Part shown: piece after piece, positions 55,024 to 64,000 of the stretch
Numbering within the stretch: position 1 is the first letter of the stretch
Layout of the letters: every line of letters starts with the position of its first letter
Origin: Cryobacterium aureum
GTDB lineage: Bacteria; Actinomycetota; Actinomycetes; Actinomycetales; Microbacteriaceae
NCBI RefSeq assembly: GCF_002954245.1
Contig: NZ_PPTG01000038.1
Location: forward strand, 1-64,000
Length of the DNA: 64,000 nucleotides
Direction of reading: 5' to 3'
The notes under the pieces: model-generated
The model's database searches: none
What the model was told of the DNA's origin: nothing
Seen by the model: the letters and a program-made list of their open reading frames with translations, nothing else
Program-made: the position numbers and the translations under genes

Positions 55024-56024
55024 CCAAACCCCGCCTGTATTCGGGCATGCAGCCCTCCGCCGAGTCCCTGCAGATCGGCAATTACATTGGCGCACTGCTC
55101 AACTGGAAGTCGCTGCAGCAGACCCACGACGCGTTCTTCTCTATCGTGGACCTGCACGCCATTACGGTCGCCCAGGAGCCAGCCAAGCTGCGCGAGAACA
55201 CCCGCGGCACGGCGGCGCAATACATTGCGGCCGGGATCGACCCGTCGGCGTCGACGCTGTACGTGCAGTCGCACGTGTCCGCGCACGCGCAGCTGGCCTG
55301 GGTACTGAACACCATCACCGGGTTCGGTGAGGCGAGCCGGATGACGCAGTTCAAGGACAAGTCCGCGCGGCACGGCGCCGACGCGACGACCGTGGGGCTG
55401 TTCGCCTACCCGACACTGATGGCCGCGGACATTCTGTTGTACCAAACGGAGGTGGTGCCGGTGGGGGAAGACCAGCGTCAGCACGTTGAACTCACCCGGG
55501 ACCTCGCGCTGCGCTTCAACTCGCGCTTCGGCGACACCTTTACGATTCCCGAGGTGGCGATCGTGAAGGAGACCGCGAAGATCTACGACCTGCAGAATCC
55601 GTCGTCGAAAATGTCGAAGTCGGCCGAGTCGCACGCCGGAGTCATCTGGTTGCTCGACGAGCCCGGCGTCACTAAGAAGAAGATCATGCGAGCCGTGACG
55701 GATGCCGATGGCGGCGTGGTCTTCGACCGCGAGAACAAGCCGGGCGTGGCCAACCTGCTCACGATCTACTCCGTGCTCGCCTCGCGCACGATCGAGTCGC
55801 TCGAAACCGAGTACGCCGGTCGCGGCTACGGCGACCTGAAAAAGGGACTCGTCGACGTTGTTTTAGGCACCTTCGACCCTATTCGCGCGCGCGTCGCCGA
55901 ACTGCTCGGCGACCCAGCCGAGCTCGACCGGGTGCTGGCGTCGAACGCCGCCCGGGCTGACGCTGTCGCCAACGAGACCCTCGCTACCGTCTACGACCGC
56001 GTAGGCTTCCTCCCCCGCCGCTGA
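55020..56024 (+). CDS. trpS: Tryptophanyl-tRNA synthetase
   Basis: A 334-residue class Ic aminoacyl-tRNA synthetase. The ATP site is [18 protein letters not shown] (the HIGH equivalent), and the tail loop is [31 protein letters not shown] and the C-terminal helix set are typical. It charges tRNA-Trp. Start overlaps xthA by ATGA and its stop overlaps the acetyltransferase gene as TGATG, so four genes here are coupled. Confidence 0.97.
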   Translation: MTKPRLYSGMQPSAESLQIGNYIGALLNWKSLQQTHDAFFSIVDLHAITVAQEPAKLRENTRGTAAQYIAAGIDPSASTLYVQSHVSAHAQLAWVLNTITGFGEASRMTQFKDKSARHGADATTVGLFAYPTLMAADILLYQTEVVPVGEDQRQHVELTRDLALRFNSRFGDTFTIPEVAIVKETAKIYDLQNPSSKMSKSAESHAGVIWLLDEPGVTKKKIMRAVTDADGGVVFDRENKPGVANLLTIYSVLASRTIESLETEYAGRGYGDLKKGLVDVVLGTFDPIRARVAELLGDPAELDRVLASNAARADAVANETLATVYDRVGFLPRR

Positions 56025-56629
56025 TGCGCCCGTTCTCGCTCTCATCGCCAGTGGTGCTGCTGGATGAGCCGTCGCTCGGAGACGCCGACCAGGTCTTTGA
56101 CTACTGTCAGGACCCAATCTTCGAGCGTTTCCTCACCGTTCCGTGGCCGTATGCCCGTGAGCACGCCGAGGGATTCCTCGGTGAGTATGTTCCCGCCGGT
56201 TGGGCGTCGGATCGGGAATATACCTGGGCGCTGCGCGAGTCGGCTGGGGCAGACCTTGTGGGCGTGATCGCGCTGCGCTTGACGGGAGAATCCGTCGCGG
56301 CGGACGCATCCGTTCACCGGGTGGGGTCAATCGGATTCTGGCTGGGGGCCCCGCACCGCGGTCGTGGGCTCATCCCCGAAGCGCAGCGACTGGTCGCCGA
56401 TTGGGCCTTCGATCAGGGGATCATCGACGTTCTGCACTGGGAGTGCCTGCTCGGGAACGTCGCGTCAGCCCGAGCGGCGTGGAAGTCGGGGTTTCGATAT
56501 TCCGGGGTGGGGCCATCCGTCGCCGCCTACCGGGACGGAAGCTACCCCGACTCCTGGCAGGGCCACCTCGCCGCCGGAGACGACCGCAGGCCTCAACCCG
56601 GCTGGCCCGCCGAGGTCCTCGAACTGTGA
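56024..56629 (+). CDS. GNAT-family acetyltransferase (RimJ/RimL-like)
   Basis: A 201-residue acetyltransferase of the Acetyltransf_3 type. RVGSIGFWLGAPHRGRGL carries the AcCoA-binding segment, and ECLLGNVASARAAWKSGFRYSG is the typical C-terminal alpha-beta element. Members acetylate ribosomal protein N-termini, amino acids or antibiotics; the target here is not determined. The ATG at 56024 is coupled to trpS, and the gene's stop overlaps the HAD gene start. Confidence 0.87.
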   Translation: MRPFSLSSPVVLLDEPSLGDADQVFDYCQDPIFERFLTVPWPYAREHAEGFLGEYVPAGWASDREYTWALRESAGADLVGVIALRLTGESVAADASVHRVGSIGFWLGAPHRGRGLIPEAQRLVADWAFDQGIIDVLHWECLLGNVASARAAWKSGFRYSGVGPSVAAYRDGSYPDSWQGHLAAGDDRRPQPGWPAEVLEL

Positions 56630-57381
56630 TGCTGCCAAGGGTCGTGCTGTTCGACCTCGACGACACCCTGTTCGCGCACCGAGCCGCGGTCGCTGACGGT
56701 ATTCTGCTGCACCTCGATCGAGTCGGTGGCGCCTTCGCAACCGGGGACCGGAGCGCGTCGACGGCGCTGTGGGATGCCCTCGAAGAGAAGCATTATCACT
56801 CCTACCTCACCAATGAATTGGACTTTGCCGGCCAGCGTCGCGCTCGTGCCCAGGATTTTGCTGCTTGGTTCGACATCGCGCTGACCGATGATCAGGCGGA
56901 TGTTTGGTTCGACCAATATTTTGAGAGCTACCGGGCGAGCTGGCGGCTGCACGACGACGCTCTTCCCTGCTTTGATGCCCTCGCCGAGCAGATTCCCGGA
57001 GTTCGCTTCGGCCTCATCACGAACGGCGACCCGGTGTTTCAGGGGGACAAGATTCGTCGTGTCGGCCTCGCTGATCGGTTCGACCACGTCATCGCATCGG
57101 GTGCGGTCGGCTTCACCAAGCCCGATGCACGCATCTTCGAGTACGCCTGCGCGCAGTTCGATGTGCCCGTCGGTGCAGCGGTGTACGTGGGTGATCGACT
57201 GCGCACGGATGCTGTGGGCGCGGCCGCTGCGGGGCTGACCGGGATCTGGCTGAACCGAGCCGCCGTATCCGCTGTCCCTGCGGTTGACCGGGTCGACGCC
57301 TCCCGCCTCGGAGTTCTGTGCATCGAGACCCTCGCCGACTTGCCCTCCGTGCTCAGTGTCGGAAAAACTCCCGGGATGTGA
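56629..57381 (+). CDS. HAD-superfamily hydrolase
   Basis: A 250-residue phosphatase-type HAD protein. Motif I is FDLDDTLF (catalytic Asp pair), motif II LITNGDP, motif III FTKPDARIF (Lys), and motif IV VGDRLRTDAVGA. The cap is a helical C1 type between residues about 15 and 95. The substrate is unknown; relatives dephosphorylate sugar phosphates or nucleotides. The ATG at 56629 overlaps the previous stop (TGATG). Confidence 0.92.
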   Translation: MLPRVVLFDLDDTLFAHRAAVADGILLHLDRVGGAFATGDRSASTALWDALEEKHYHSYLTNELDFAGQRRARAQDFAAWFDIALTDDQADVWFDQYFESYRASWRLHDDALPCFDALAEQIPGVRFGLITNGDPVFQGDKIRRVGLADRFDHVIASGAVGFTKPDARIFEYACAQFDVPVGAAVYVGDRLRTDAVGAAAAGLTGIWLNRAAVSAVPAVDRVDASRLGVLCIETLADLPSVLSVGKTPGM

Positions 57382-57387
57382 ACCTGA

Positions 57388-57421
57388 TGCGGCCCGGCCG
57401 CGAAAGAGCGGCCCGGCCGCA
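57388..57421. terminator. Bidirectional hairpin between HAD gene and glpK
   Basis: Arms 57388-57401 and 57408-57421 (core GCGGCCCGGCCGC twice) form a 14-bp stem with one central C-C mismatch around GAAAGA, in a 54-base gap between convergent genes. Confidence 0.75.
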
Positions 57422-57435
57422 CGGAGCAGTGTGGG

Positions 57436-58950
57436 CTAGCGGACGTCGTCGTCTACCCAGTCGAGGGTCTTCGTGACGGCCTTCTTCCAGTTGCGCAGGA
57501 GTCGGGCGGCTTCTTCCGGGTCCATGGCCGGCTCCCAGCGGGAGTCTTCCTGCCAGTTGGAGCGCAGGTCATCGAGGCCGCTCCAGAAGCCGACCGCGAG
57601 GCCGGCCGCGTAGGCGGCGCCCAGCGCCGTGGTCTCGGCCACGACCGGGCGCACAACCGGCACGCCGATGATGTCGGCCTGGAACTGCATGAGCAGGTCG
57701 TTGGCCGTGGCACCGCCGTCGACTTTGAGTTCGGTCAGCGGCACACCGGAGTCGGCGTTGACCGCGTCGAGCACCTCGCGGGTCTGATACGCGATGGCTT
57801 CGAGTGCCGCACGGGCGATGTGCCCCTTGTTCACGTAGCGGGTGAGGCCCACGAGTGCGCCACGGGCGTCGGAGCGCCAGTACGGCGCGAACAGGCCGGA
57901 GAAGGCCGGCACGAAGTAGGCTCCACCGTTGTCCTTGACCGTCTTGGCCAGGTCTTCGATCTCGGAGGCGTTCTTGATGATGCCGAGCTGGTCGCGCATC
58001 CACTGCACGAGCGAGCCGGTGACCGCGATCGATCCCTCGAGCGCATAGTGCACGGGAGCGTCGCCGAGCTTGTAGCCGACAGTGGTGAGCAGGCCGTTCT
58101 TCGAGTGGATGATCTCGGTGCCGGTGTTGAAGATCAGAAAGTTACCCGTGCCATAGGTGTTCTTGGCCTCGCCCTGGTCGAAGGCGGCCTGGCCGAAGGT
58201 CGCGGCCTGCTGGTCGCCCAGGATTCCGGCGATCGGCACCTCGCGCAGCAGGCTGTGCCCGCTGGCGATGCCGTAGACCTCGGAGGAGGATTTGATTTCC
58301 GGCAGCATCGACTTGGGTACGTCGAAGATGTCCAGGATCTCGTCGTCCCACTGCAGGGTTTCGAGGTCCATGAACATCGTGCGGCTCGCGTTGGTGACGT
58401 CGGTCGCGTGCACGCCGCCCTCGGTACCGCCGGTCAGGTTCCACAGCACCCAGGAGTCGGTGGTGCCGAACAAGAGGTCGCCGGCATCCGCTTTGGCGCG
58501 GGCGCCCTCGACGTTTTCGAGGATCCAGACGATCTTGGTGCCGGAGAAGTAGGTGGCCAGCGGCAGGCCGACCTTGGCCTTGAAACGGTCGACGCCACCA
58601 TCCGCTGCGAGACGATCGACGATCGCCTGGGTGCGGGTGTCCTGCCAGACGATGGCGTTGTAGACGGGCACGCCGGTGTTCTTGTCCCAGACGACAGCGG
58701 TTTCGCGCTGGTTGGTGATGCCGACGGCCTCAATGTCGTGGCGGGTGATGTTGGCCTTCGACAACGCCTGGCCGATGGCCTCACGGGTGTTGTCCCAGAT
58801 TTCCTTCGGGTCGTGCTCGACCCAGCCGGCCTGCGGCAGAATCTGTTCGTGCTCGAGCTGGCCGGTCGAAATGATCGACCCGGCCTTGTCGAACACGATC
58901 GCGCGGGAGCTCGTGGTTCCCTGGTCGATGGCGAGAACGTACTTGGCCAT
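57436..58950 (-). CDS. glpK: Glycerol kinase
   Basis: A 504-residue FGGY kinase. The N-terminal ATP site is [15 protein letters not shown], followed by the family segments GWVEHDP, VWQDTR, and the second FGGY signature in the C-terminal half ([17 protein letters not shown]). It phosphorylates glycerol to sn-glycerol-3-phosphate. It is the last gene of the glpD-glpF-glpK run on this strand, 71 bases downstream of glpF. Confidence 0.97.
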   Translation of the reverse strand: MAKYVLAIDQGTTSSRAIVFDKAGSIISTGQLEHEQILPQAGWVEHDPKEIWDNTREAIGQALSKANITRHDIEAVGITNQRETAVVWDKNTGVPVYNAIVWQDTRTQAIVDRLAADGGVDRFKAKVGLPLATYFSGTKIVWILENVEGARAKADAGDLLFGTTDSWVLWNLTGGTEGGVHATDVTNASRTMFMDLETLQWDDEILDIFDVPKSMLPEIKSSSEVYGIASGHSLLREVPIAGILGDQQAATFGQAAFDQGEAKNTYGTGNFLIFNTGTEIIHSKNGLLTTVGYKLGDAPVHYALEGSIAVTGSLVQWMRDQLGIIKNASEIEDLAKTVKDNGGAYFVPAFSGLFAPYWRSDARGALVGLTRYVNKGHIARAALEAIAYQTREVLDAVNADSGVPLTELKVDGGATANDLLMQFQADIIGVPVVRPVVAETTALGAAYAAGLAVGFWSGLDDLRSNWQEDSRWEPAMDPEEAARLLRNWKKAVTKTLDWVDDDVR

Positions 58951-59021
58951 GTGTAACTCCTTTGTTGTTCCAGGTGGGAAATATAAGTTTAAAGCGGATG
59001 CTGCAGAATGCGTTGGATGGC

Positions 59022-59780
59022 TTAACCCAGGATGGGTAGCAGCACTCCCGACGAGGCACCGGCGAGGACGCCGCCGATGATCGGACCGACGACCGGAACC
59101 CAGGAGTAGGACCAGTCACTGCTGCCCTTGCCCTTGATCGGCAGCAGGAAGTGCGCGATGCGCGGGCCGAGGTCACGGGCGGGGTTGATGGCGTAACCGG
59201 TGGGCCCACCGAGCGAGGCACCGATCGCGATCACGAGCAGAGCAACCGGCAGGGCGCCGAGGGCGGCCAGACCGCCAGCGTCGCCGTTGCGGCCGAAACC
59301 GATGACGACGAAGACCAGCACGAAGGTGCCGATGATCTCGGTGACCAGGTTCCAGCCGTAGGAGCGGATGGCTGGCCCGGTCGAGAAGACACCGAGCTTG
59401 TTGGCGCTTTCCGGTTCCTGATCGAAGTGCTGCTTGTAGGCGAGCCAGACCACGACGGCACCGAGGAACGCACCGATCATCTGGGCGCCGATGTAGGTCA
59501 GCGTCGATAGGACATTGACCGGCACGCCCGACCCGAAGGTGTCGGTGCCGCTGGCGACGAGCCCCAGGGTGACGGCCGGGTTCAGGTGGGCACCCGAGTT
59601 GTAGGCGGCGATCACGCCGGCGTAGACCGCGAGACCCCAGCCGATCGTGACCATGAGAAAGCCGCCGCCGAAGCCCTTGTTCTTGGCGAGGGCGACGTTG
59701 GCGACCACGCCACAGCCGAGGAGCACGAGGATGGCCGTTCCCACGACCTCTGACATAAAGACGACACCGAGATTGTCCAC
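59022..59780 (-). CDS. glpF: Glycerol uptake facilitator (aquaglyceroporin)
   Basis: A 252-residue MIP-family channel. Both NPA boxes are present: [12 protein letters not shown] near residue 70 and [13 protein letters not shown] near residue 205. The Asp after the second NPAR (NPARD) is the mark of glycerol-conducting members. Six membrane helices are visible. It carries glycerol to GlpK encoded downstream. AAAGGT stands ahead of the ATG. Confidence 0.95.
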   Translation of the reverse strand: MDNLGVVFMSEVVGTAILVLLGCGVVANVALAKNKGFGGGFLMVTIGWGLAVYAGVIAAYNSGAHLNPAVTLGLVASGTDTFGSGVPVNVLSTLTYIGAQMIGAFLGAVVVWLAYKQHFDQEPESANKLGVFSTGPAIRSYGWNLVTEIIGTFVLVFVVIGFGRNGDAGGLAALGALPVALLVIAIGASLGGPTGYAINPARDLGPRIAHFLLPIKGKGSSDWSYSWVPVVGPIIGGVLAGASSGVLLPILG

Positions 59781-59944
59781 ATTGACCTTTCAGATGGGGT
59801 GCTGCTGTTCACCGCACTTGACCTAGTTGTCGAGTGCGGCTGTTGTGCGTTGTGTCTAAAACGTATCGGCGCTCAGGGCGGAGTGAGCCGGTTTCGCCTG
59901 CACGTTCGTGCAGATTGTCGGCAATCGCCAGCCCTGGACGGGGG

Positions 59945-61681
59945 TCAGGCGACGAGAATGCCAGCCGCGGCGACGGGGGCGAGTTCGACCCCGTGTGCGT
60001 CGATCAGGATGCCCCGTGCCAGCGCGATCTCCTCGGCCCGTCGCTCGGCGTCCCAGCCGAGCACGGGGGCAACGACGAGGGCGAGTTCCTCGATCAGCGG
60101 GGTGGTCACTGCACCGACGAAGGCCATGCTGGTGCGGCGGAGCAACACGTCGACCAGGCGCACGACGCTCTCGGTGGATGCCAGAAACTCGATCTCGCGT
60201 CGGCTGTACTCGGGGTTGTGCTGGAGTGGGGCATCCGCTTGACCGCTCGGGTCGGCCATAAAGTCGATGACCTCGCTCGCCCGCGTGCCGTACCGGGCGA
60301 GCAGAGTTGCGGCGCGATCAGAGCCGACCTCATCGCCGTGGGCGGTGACCCAGACCAGGTGGGCGGCCTCCGTGGCCGGAAAGTCTCGTCCGCCGCCGAT
60401 GGCGAGCCCCTCGGTCGAGACGACGCGCGGCAGGCGGAGCAGTTTCAGGATGTCGGTGCTCAGGTTCTCGGCGAGGGCGCGGAAGGTGGTCCACTTGCCT
60501 CCGACCAGGCTGAGCAGGGTGCCGTTTTCCGTACCAGCGCGGGGCAGCGGTCGAGACTCGATGCGGTAGTCGCGGCTGACGAAACCGGGGGCTTCGTCGT
60601 CGTGGCGGGGCAGCGGGCGCACGCCGGCGAACCGAAAGACGATGTGCGAACGATCGACCTTGACGGTTGGGAAAACGTGCGCGACCAGGTCGAAGAAGTA
60701 ATCGATCTCAGGTTCGGTGCAGCGGATCGGCTTGCTCATGTCGTGCTCGAGGTCGGTGGTTCCGACCAGAACCCGGCCCTTGAGCGGGTAGATCAGCACG
60801 ATGCGGCCGTCTTCGTGCTCGAAGAAGATCTCACGTCCTCCGGTTGCCGCGAGCAGCTCCGGGTTGTCGAGCACCACGTGGGAGCCCTTGGTGCCGCCCA
60901 TGAAGGTGCTGGGCTGACCGAGAGCTGTGTTGGTCAGGTCGGTCCAGGGCCCGCTCGTGTTGACGACGACATCCGCGTGGAATCGGAATTCTTCGCCGGT
61001 GATGGTGTTGCGAAGGAGCACGCCGTTCTCATCCATTCCGGCGGCTTCGACGTAGTTGGCGGCGCGGGCGTGCGGGCCGGCGTCGAGACCGTCGCGCAGC
61101 ACGTCGAGGGCGAGGCGCTCCGGGTCGTGCATCGCGGCGTCATAGTAGGTGGCTGTGTACTTGAGCCCGGGGTTGAGCAACGGCAGGGCTGCGAGCGCCT
61201 TGGCACGGCCCTTGAACTCGTGGCGCGGCACGGTTCCGCCGTCGCGAGAGAAAGCGTCGTAGATCATCATGCCCAGTTTGATGAGCATGGCGCCGCGCTC
61301 CACGTGCTTGGTGCCCTGCTTATGGGTCAGGAACCGGAGCGGCGCGGCCAGAGCGCCGGAGAAGGTGGAAAAGATGGGGATGGTGGTCTGCAGCGGCTTG
61401 ACATAGTGCGGTGCAATCTTGAGCAGGCTGTTGCGCTCCGTCACCGACTCCTTCACCAGGCGAAACTCCCCGTTTTCGAGGTAGCGCACTCCGCCGTGGA
61501 TCATGTGCGAGCTGGCCGATGAGGCGCCCGATACGAAGTCGTTTTTTTCGACGATGACCACGTCGACGCCCTGCAGGGCCAGATCGCGGAAGGTCGCGAT
61601 GCCGTTGATGCCGGCGCCGATGATGAGCACCTGGGCGCTGGGGCGATCGGAGATCGCGGTCTGTGAGTTTAGGAACGACAT
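59945..61681 (-). CDS. glpD: Aerobic glycerol-3-phosphate dehydrogenase
   Basis: A 578-residue FAD-linked dehydrogenase that oxidises glycerol-3-phosphate to DHAP and feeds electrons to quinone. The FAD loop is GAGINGIATFRDLALQG, then SSASSHMIHGGVRYLE, the substrate and FAD segments VVNTSGPWTDL and VGTTDLEHD, and a C-terminal DAO-C domain. I start at ATG 61681 (GAGGTGACAACA upstream); the upstream open frame lacks the FAD loop homology. The 164-base gap to glpF shows no strong terminator, so readthrough is possible. Confidence 0.95.
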   Translation of the reverse strand: MSFLNSQTAISDRPSAQVLIIGAGINGIATFRDLALQGVDVVIVEKNDFVSGASSASSHMIHGGVRYLENGEFRLVKESVTERNSLLKIAPHYVKPLQTTIPIFSTFSGALAAPLRFLTHKQGTKHVERGAMLIKLGMMIYDAFSRDGGTVPRHEFKGRAKALAALPLLNPGLKYTATYYDAAMHDPERLALDVLRDGLDAGPHARAANYVEAAGMDENGVLLRNTITGEEFRFHADVVVNTSGPWTDLTNTALGQPSTFMGGTKGSHVVLDNPELLAATGGREIFFEHEDGRIVLIYPLKGRVLVGTTDLEHDMSKPIRCTEPEIDYFFDLVAHVFPTVKVDRSHIVFRFAGVRPLPRHDDEAPGFVSRDYRIESRPLPRAGTENGTLLSLVGGKWTTFRALAENLSTDILKLLRLPRVVSTEGLAIGGGRDFPATEAAHLVWVTAHGDEVGSDRAATLLARYGTRASEVIDFMADPSGQADAPLQHNPEYSRREIEFLASTESVVRLVDVLLRRTSMAFVGAVTTPLIEELALVVAPVLGWDAERRAEEIALARGILIDAHGVELAPVAAAGILVA

Positions 61682-61791
61682 TGTTGTCACCTCTGTCTCG
61701 GGCTTGCACTCGACAAGCCATGTGAATAGATTCAGTCTGACAGTCCGACACAATTTCTCAACCGGATTGAACATACGTGCAAGGAGCCGTT

Positions 61792-62766
61792 GTGACCTTC
61801 GAAATCGACCCCGTGCAGTCCGACCGCAGCCGCGATGCCCTCACCGCGGCGCACCTGTACTACATGCAGGACCTCACGATGGATGCCATCGCCCAGGAGC
61901 TGCATACCTCCCGTTCCTCGGTGTCCCGCCTGCTCAGCCACGCCCGAGAGATCGGCCTGGTCGACATCCAAATCAAGTCCCCGTTGGATGCCCCGAGTCA
62001 CCTCGAGCAGCAGATTGAGGCTCGGTTTCAGATCACCGCGCACGTTGTTCCGGTACCCGACAGCGCGAGCGACGTCGACCGGCTCGAGCGTGTAGCCCTG
62101 TCTGTTGCACGGATTCTCGGCCAATACTTCGACTCGAACATGACCATGGGGATCGCCTGGGGGTCGACCATGAACGCGATCAGCCGGCACGTCACCCCGA
62201 AACAGACGCACAACTCGCAGATCGTGCAACTCAACGGTGCAGGCAACATGCGCACGACCGGTCTTGGCTACGCGAGTGAGATTCTCGGGCGCTTTGGAAC
62301 AGCCTTCGGCGCGCACGTACAGCAGTTTCCGGTTCCGGCCTTCTTCGACAACCCGGACACCAAGCAGGCGCTGTGGCGCGAGCGCAGCATCAGTCGCCTG
62401 ATCGACATGCAGGCCATCATGGATATCGCCCTGTTCGGCCTGGGCTCTCCGTTCTCCGGTGTCATGAGCCGGGTCTACGCCGGCGGCTATCTCGAGCAGG
62501 CCGAATTCGATTCCCTCAGCGCGGCCGGCGTGGTCGGTGACGTTGCGACAGTGTTCTACCGCGCCGACGGTTCGGCCGACGGAATCGCCCTGAACGAACG
62601 GTCCACCGGCCCGGACTTCACCGTGCTCCGCCGCACCCCGCGACGAATCTGCGTCGTGGCCGGCCGTTCCAAGCTCGCGAGCCTGCGCGGTGCCCTGGCC
62701 GCACACCTCATCACCGACCTGTTCGTCGACGAGAGCACAGCCCGCGCCCTGGTCGAGGCAAACTGA
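61792..62766 (+). CDS. SorC/DeoR-type sugar-binding transcriptional regulator
   Basis: A 324-residue regulator. The N-terminal helix-turn-helix is TMDAIAQELHTSRSSVSRLL (near residues 29-48), followed by a SorC sugar-binding domain with PVPDSASDVDRLERVA, MGIAWGSTMNAI and FLG-type LFGLGSPFSGV. It is divergent from glpD, so it most likely controls the glycerol operon, with glycerol-3-phosphate or a similar phospho-sugar as effector (inference). I choose GTG 61792, five bases after AAGGAG, rather than the GTG at 61777. Confidence 0.9.
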   Translation: MTFEIDPVQSDRSRDALTAAHLYYMQDLTMDAIAQELHTSRSSVSRLLSHAREIGLVDIQIKSPLDAPSHLEQQIEARFQITAHVVPVPDSASDVDRLERVALSVARILGQYFDSNMTMGIAWGSTMNAISRHVTPKQTHNSQIVQLNGAGNMRTTGLGYASEILGRFGTAFGAHVQQFPVPAFFDNPDTKQALWRERSISRLIDMQAIMDIALFGLGSPFSGVMSRVYAGGYLEQAEFDSLSAAGVVGDVATVFYRADGSADGIALNERSTGPDFTVLRRTPRRICVVAGRSKLASLRGALAAHLITDLFVDESTARALVEAN

Positions 62767-62836
62767 TCGGATATTGAACGGAATAACCCGGCGCGCAGGC
62801 TGTTGCACTATAACTAGAAGTAGAACTTGCAGTACA

Positions 62837-62969
62837 CGTGCTCCGGGGTCGGTGTAATTCCGAACCGGCGGTTAAAGTCCGCGACCCGTTAGTCCCTTGC
62901 ACAAGGGACCAGCGGTTGAGCTGGTGAAACTCCAGCACCGACGGTCACAGTCCGGACGGGAGGCGCACG
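62837..62969 (+). ncRNA. FMN riboswitch (RFN element)
   Basis: The leader contains the RFN blocks in order: GGGGTCGGTGTAATTCC, ACCGGCGGTTAAAGTCC, GCGACCC, the variable CCCTTGCACAAGGG arm, GGTTGAGCTGGTGAAA, CCGACGGTCACAGTC and CGGACGGGAGG. Terminal arms CGTGC (62837-62841) and GCACG (62965-62969) close stem P1. FMN binding would lower expression of the downstream riboflavin genes. The following 90 bases hold the expression platform; no T-tailed terminator is evident, so control of translation is more likely. Confidence 0.95.
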
Positions 62970-63062
62970 AGTTGGTTGGCCCCTACGGTCGACCGACGGG
63001 TTTCATGCATGATGATGCACACCCACACCCCCCGGAGCTCGTCCGACACGGATGAGGGCGGG

Positions 63063-64000
63063 ATGACCAACAACGCGGCAGTAGACGGAGGTCTGCAGAG
63101 TGCCATGCGCCGCGCGCTTGAGCTCGCCGCCCACGGCCCCGCCACCGGAGTGAATCCCCGGGTCGGCTGCGTCGTTGTGAACCCGGCCGGCGAAATCCTC
63201 GCCGAAGGCTGGCACCGCGGCGCCGGCACCCGGCACGCCGAGGTCGACGCGCTCGCACAGCTCGCCCCCGACGCCGCGCACGGAAGCACCGTCGTCGTCA
63301 CGCTCGAGCCCTGCAACCATGTCGGCCGCACCGGTCCGTGTGCCCAGGCCCTGATCGAGGCCGGCGTCGCCCGCGTGGTGTACTCGGTGACCGACCCGGG
63401 TGAGCACTCCTGCGGCGGAGCCGAGCGACTGCGCGCCGCCGGCATCGACGTGCAGGGTGGCCTGCTCGCCGATGTCGGCGAGGCCTTTCTCGGCGACTGG
63501 CTCTCCGCCGCGCGCCTCGGCCGGCCGTTCGTCACGGTCAAGTGGGCGTCGAGCCTCGACGGTCGCGCGGCCGCCGCCGACGGCTCCAGTCGCTGGATCA
63601 CCGGCGCCGAAGCCCGCCTCGACGTTCACCGGCGTCGCAGCGCCTCCGACACGATCCTGGTCGGCACCGGCACCGTGCTCGCCGATGACCCTGCCTTGAC
63701 CGCGCGCGACGCCGACGGCGGGCTCCTCGCCCGGCAGCCCGTGCCCGTGGTGGTCGGGCGACGGGAGGTGCCGGCATCCGCTGCCCTGTTTGCGCACCCG
63801 CAGCAGCCGCTGTTTTTTGACGGCCTCGACCTGTCTGCCCTTCTGGCCGACCTGCACACAAGGGCCGTGCGCAGCGTGTTCATCGAGGGCGGACCGACGG
63901 TCGCCAGCGCGTTCGTGGCCGCCGGGCTGGTCGACGAATACCTCGCCTACCTCGCACCAACGCTGATCGGCGGCCCGCGACTGGCCATCACGGACATCGG
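63063..64000 (+). CDS. ribD: Bifunctional riboflavin biosynthesis protein RibD (partial)
   Basis: The first 312 codons of RibD are present and the window ends before the stop. The N-terminal deaminase has HAEVDAL (His, Glu) and LEPCNHVGRTGPC (two zinc Cys). The C-terminal reductase has VKWASSLDGRAA, SRWITGAEARLDVHRRRS, and DTILVGTGTVLADDP. The enzyme deaminates and then reduces the pyrimidine intermediate of riboflavin synthesis. The ATG at 63063 follows GAGGGCGGG; an in-frame ATG at 63012 is the alternative. It is the first gene behind the FMN riboswitch. Confidence 0.95.
   Translation, partial: MTNNAAVDGGLQSAMRRALELAAHGPATGVNPRVGCVVVNPAGEILAEGWHRGAGTRHAEVDALAQLAPDAAHGSTVVVTLEPCNHVGRTGPCAQALIEAGVARVVYSVTDPGEHSCGGAERLRAAGIDVQGGLLADVGEAFLGDWLSAARLGRPFVTVKWASSLDGRAAAADGSSRWITGAEARLDVHRRRSASDTILVGTGTVLADDPALTARDADGGLLARQPVPVVVGRREVPASAALFAHPQQPLFFDGLDLSALLADLHTRAVRSVFIEGGPTVASAFVAAGLVDEYLAYLAPTLIGGPRLAITDI

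Noticed and set aside
57820-58956. 378-residue plus-strand open frame opposite glpK
   Set aside because: glpK is unambiguous on the minus strand; the antisense frame has no motif.
59834-61522. 562-residue plus-strand open frame opposite glpD
   Set aside because: glpD motifs on the minus strand are complete; the plus frame has no recognisable domain or ribosome-binding site.

Overview
The window is high-GC actinobacterial DNA with dense short-gap operons. Three things suggest family Microbacteriaceae: a cell-wall protein with a class-E-type LAXTG anchor, many genes that look leaderless, and a GGATGC-rich word all through the coding DNA. This placement is inference; no rRNA or other marker gene is present. 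Almost everything is chromosomal housekeeping or niche metabolism. There is no prophage, CRISPR array or tRNA gene. The accessory signals are an IS982-family transposase tail at the left edge, a repeat-built surface protein beside it, a miniature inverted-repeat element near 6.9 kb, and a small gene graveyard at 28.5-29.3 kb.

Layout. 0-6 kb: transposase end, LAATG-anchored repeat protein, Pr6Pr membrane protein, an amine oxidase whose domain order is circularly permuted, and a YtrA-type GntR/ABC transporter operon with its operator. 6-14.7 kb: SDR, methyltransferase, a type III polyketide synthase / methyltransferase / flavin monooxygenase operon, PAP2 phosphatase, zinc-less MDR oxidoreductase and an Rv0805-like cyclic nucleotide phosphodiesterase. 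14.6-20.9 kb: Stealth sugar-phosphate transferase, DUF1761, DUF255/YyaL, PnuC and an aldo/keto reductase. 21-25 kb: HrpA helicase, followed by a palindromic bidirectional terminator. 25-27.8 kb: polar amino-acid ABC importer. 28-29.4 kb: acetyltransferase and fused remnants of an aromatic ammonia-lyase gene and a flavin monooxygenase gene. 29.4-34.4 kb: iron-siderophore uptake genes with two DtxR/IdeR-type iron boxes. 34.5-37.6 kb: MFS exporter and two aldo/keto reductases. 37.7-47 kb: nucleoside import and salvage (two BMP lipoproteins, ATPase, two permeases, cytidine deaminase, thymidine phosphorylase, PfkB kinase). 47-49.4 kb: divergent GDP-mannose synthesis gene and GT4 mannosyltransferase-like gene. 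49.5-53 kb: sdhCDAB. 53-57.4 kb: YihY, XthA, TrpS, acetyltransferase, HAD hydrolase. 57.4-62.8 kb: glpD-glpF-glpK with a divergent SorC-type regulator. 62.8-64 kb: FMN riboswitch and the start of ribD, cut by the window end.

How they work together: the nucleoside block imports nucleosides, deaminates cytidine and phosphorolyses thymidine. The glp block imports glycerol, phosphorylates it and oxidises it to DHAP, next to succinate dehydrogenase in the same electron-transport economy. The iron block is a complete ferric-siderophore importer plus a reductase. ManC and the GT4 enzyme supply mannosylated glycolipids, and the Stealth protein adds sugar-phosphate polymer capacity.

The two strongest unexplained signals are (1) a CGGATGC/GCATCCG word seen about 60 times by eye, twice as inverted pairs forming terminator-position hairpins, reminiscent of DNA-uptake sequences, and (2) the circularly permuted amine oxidase.
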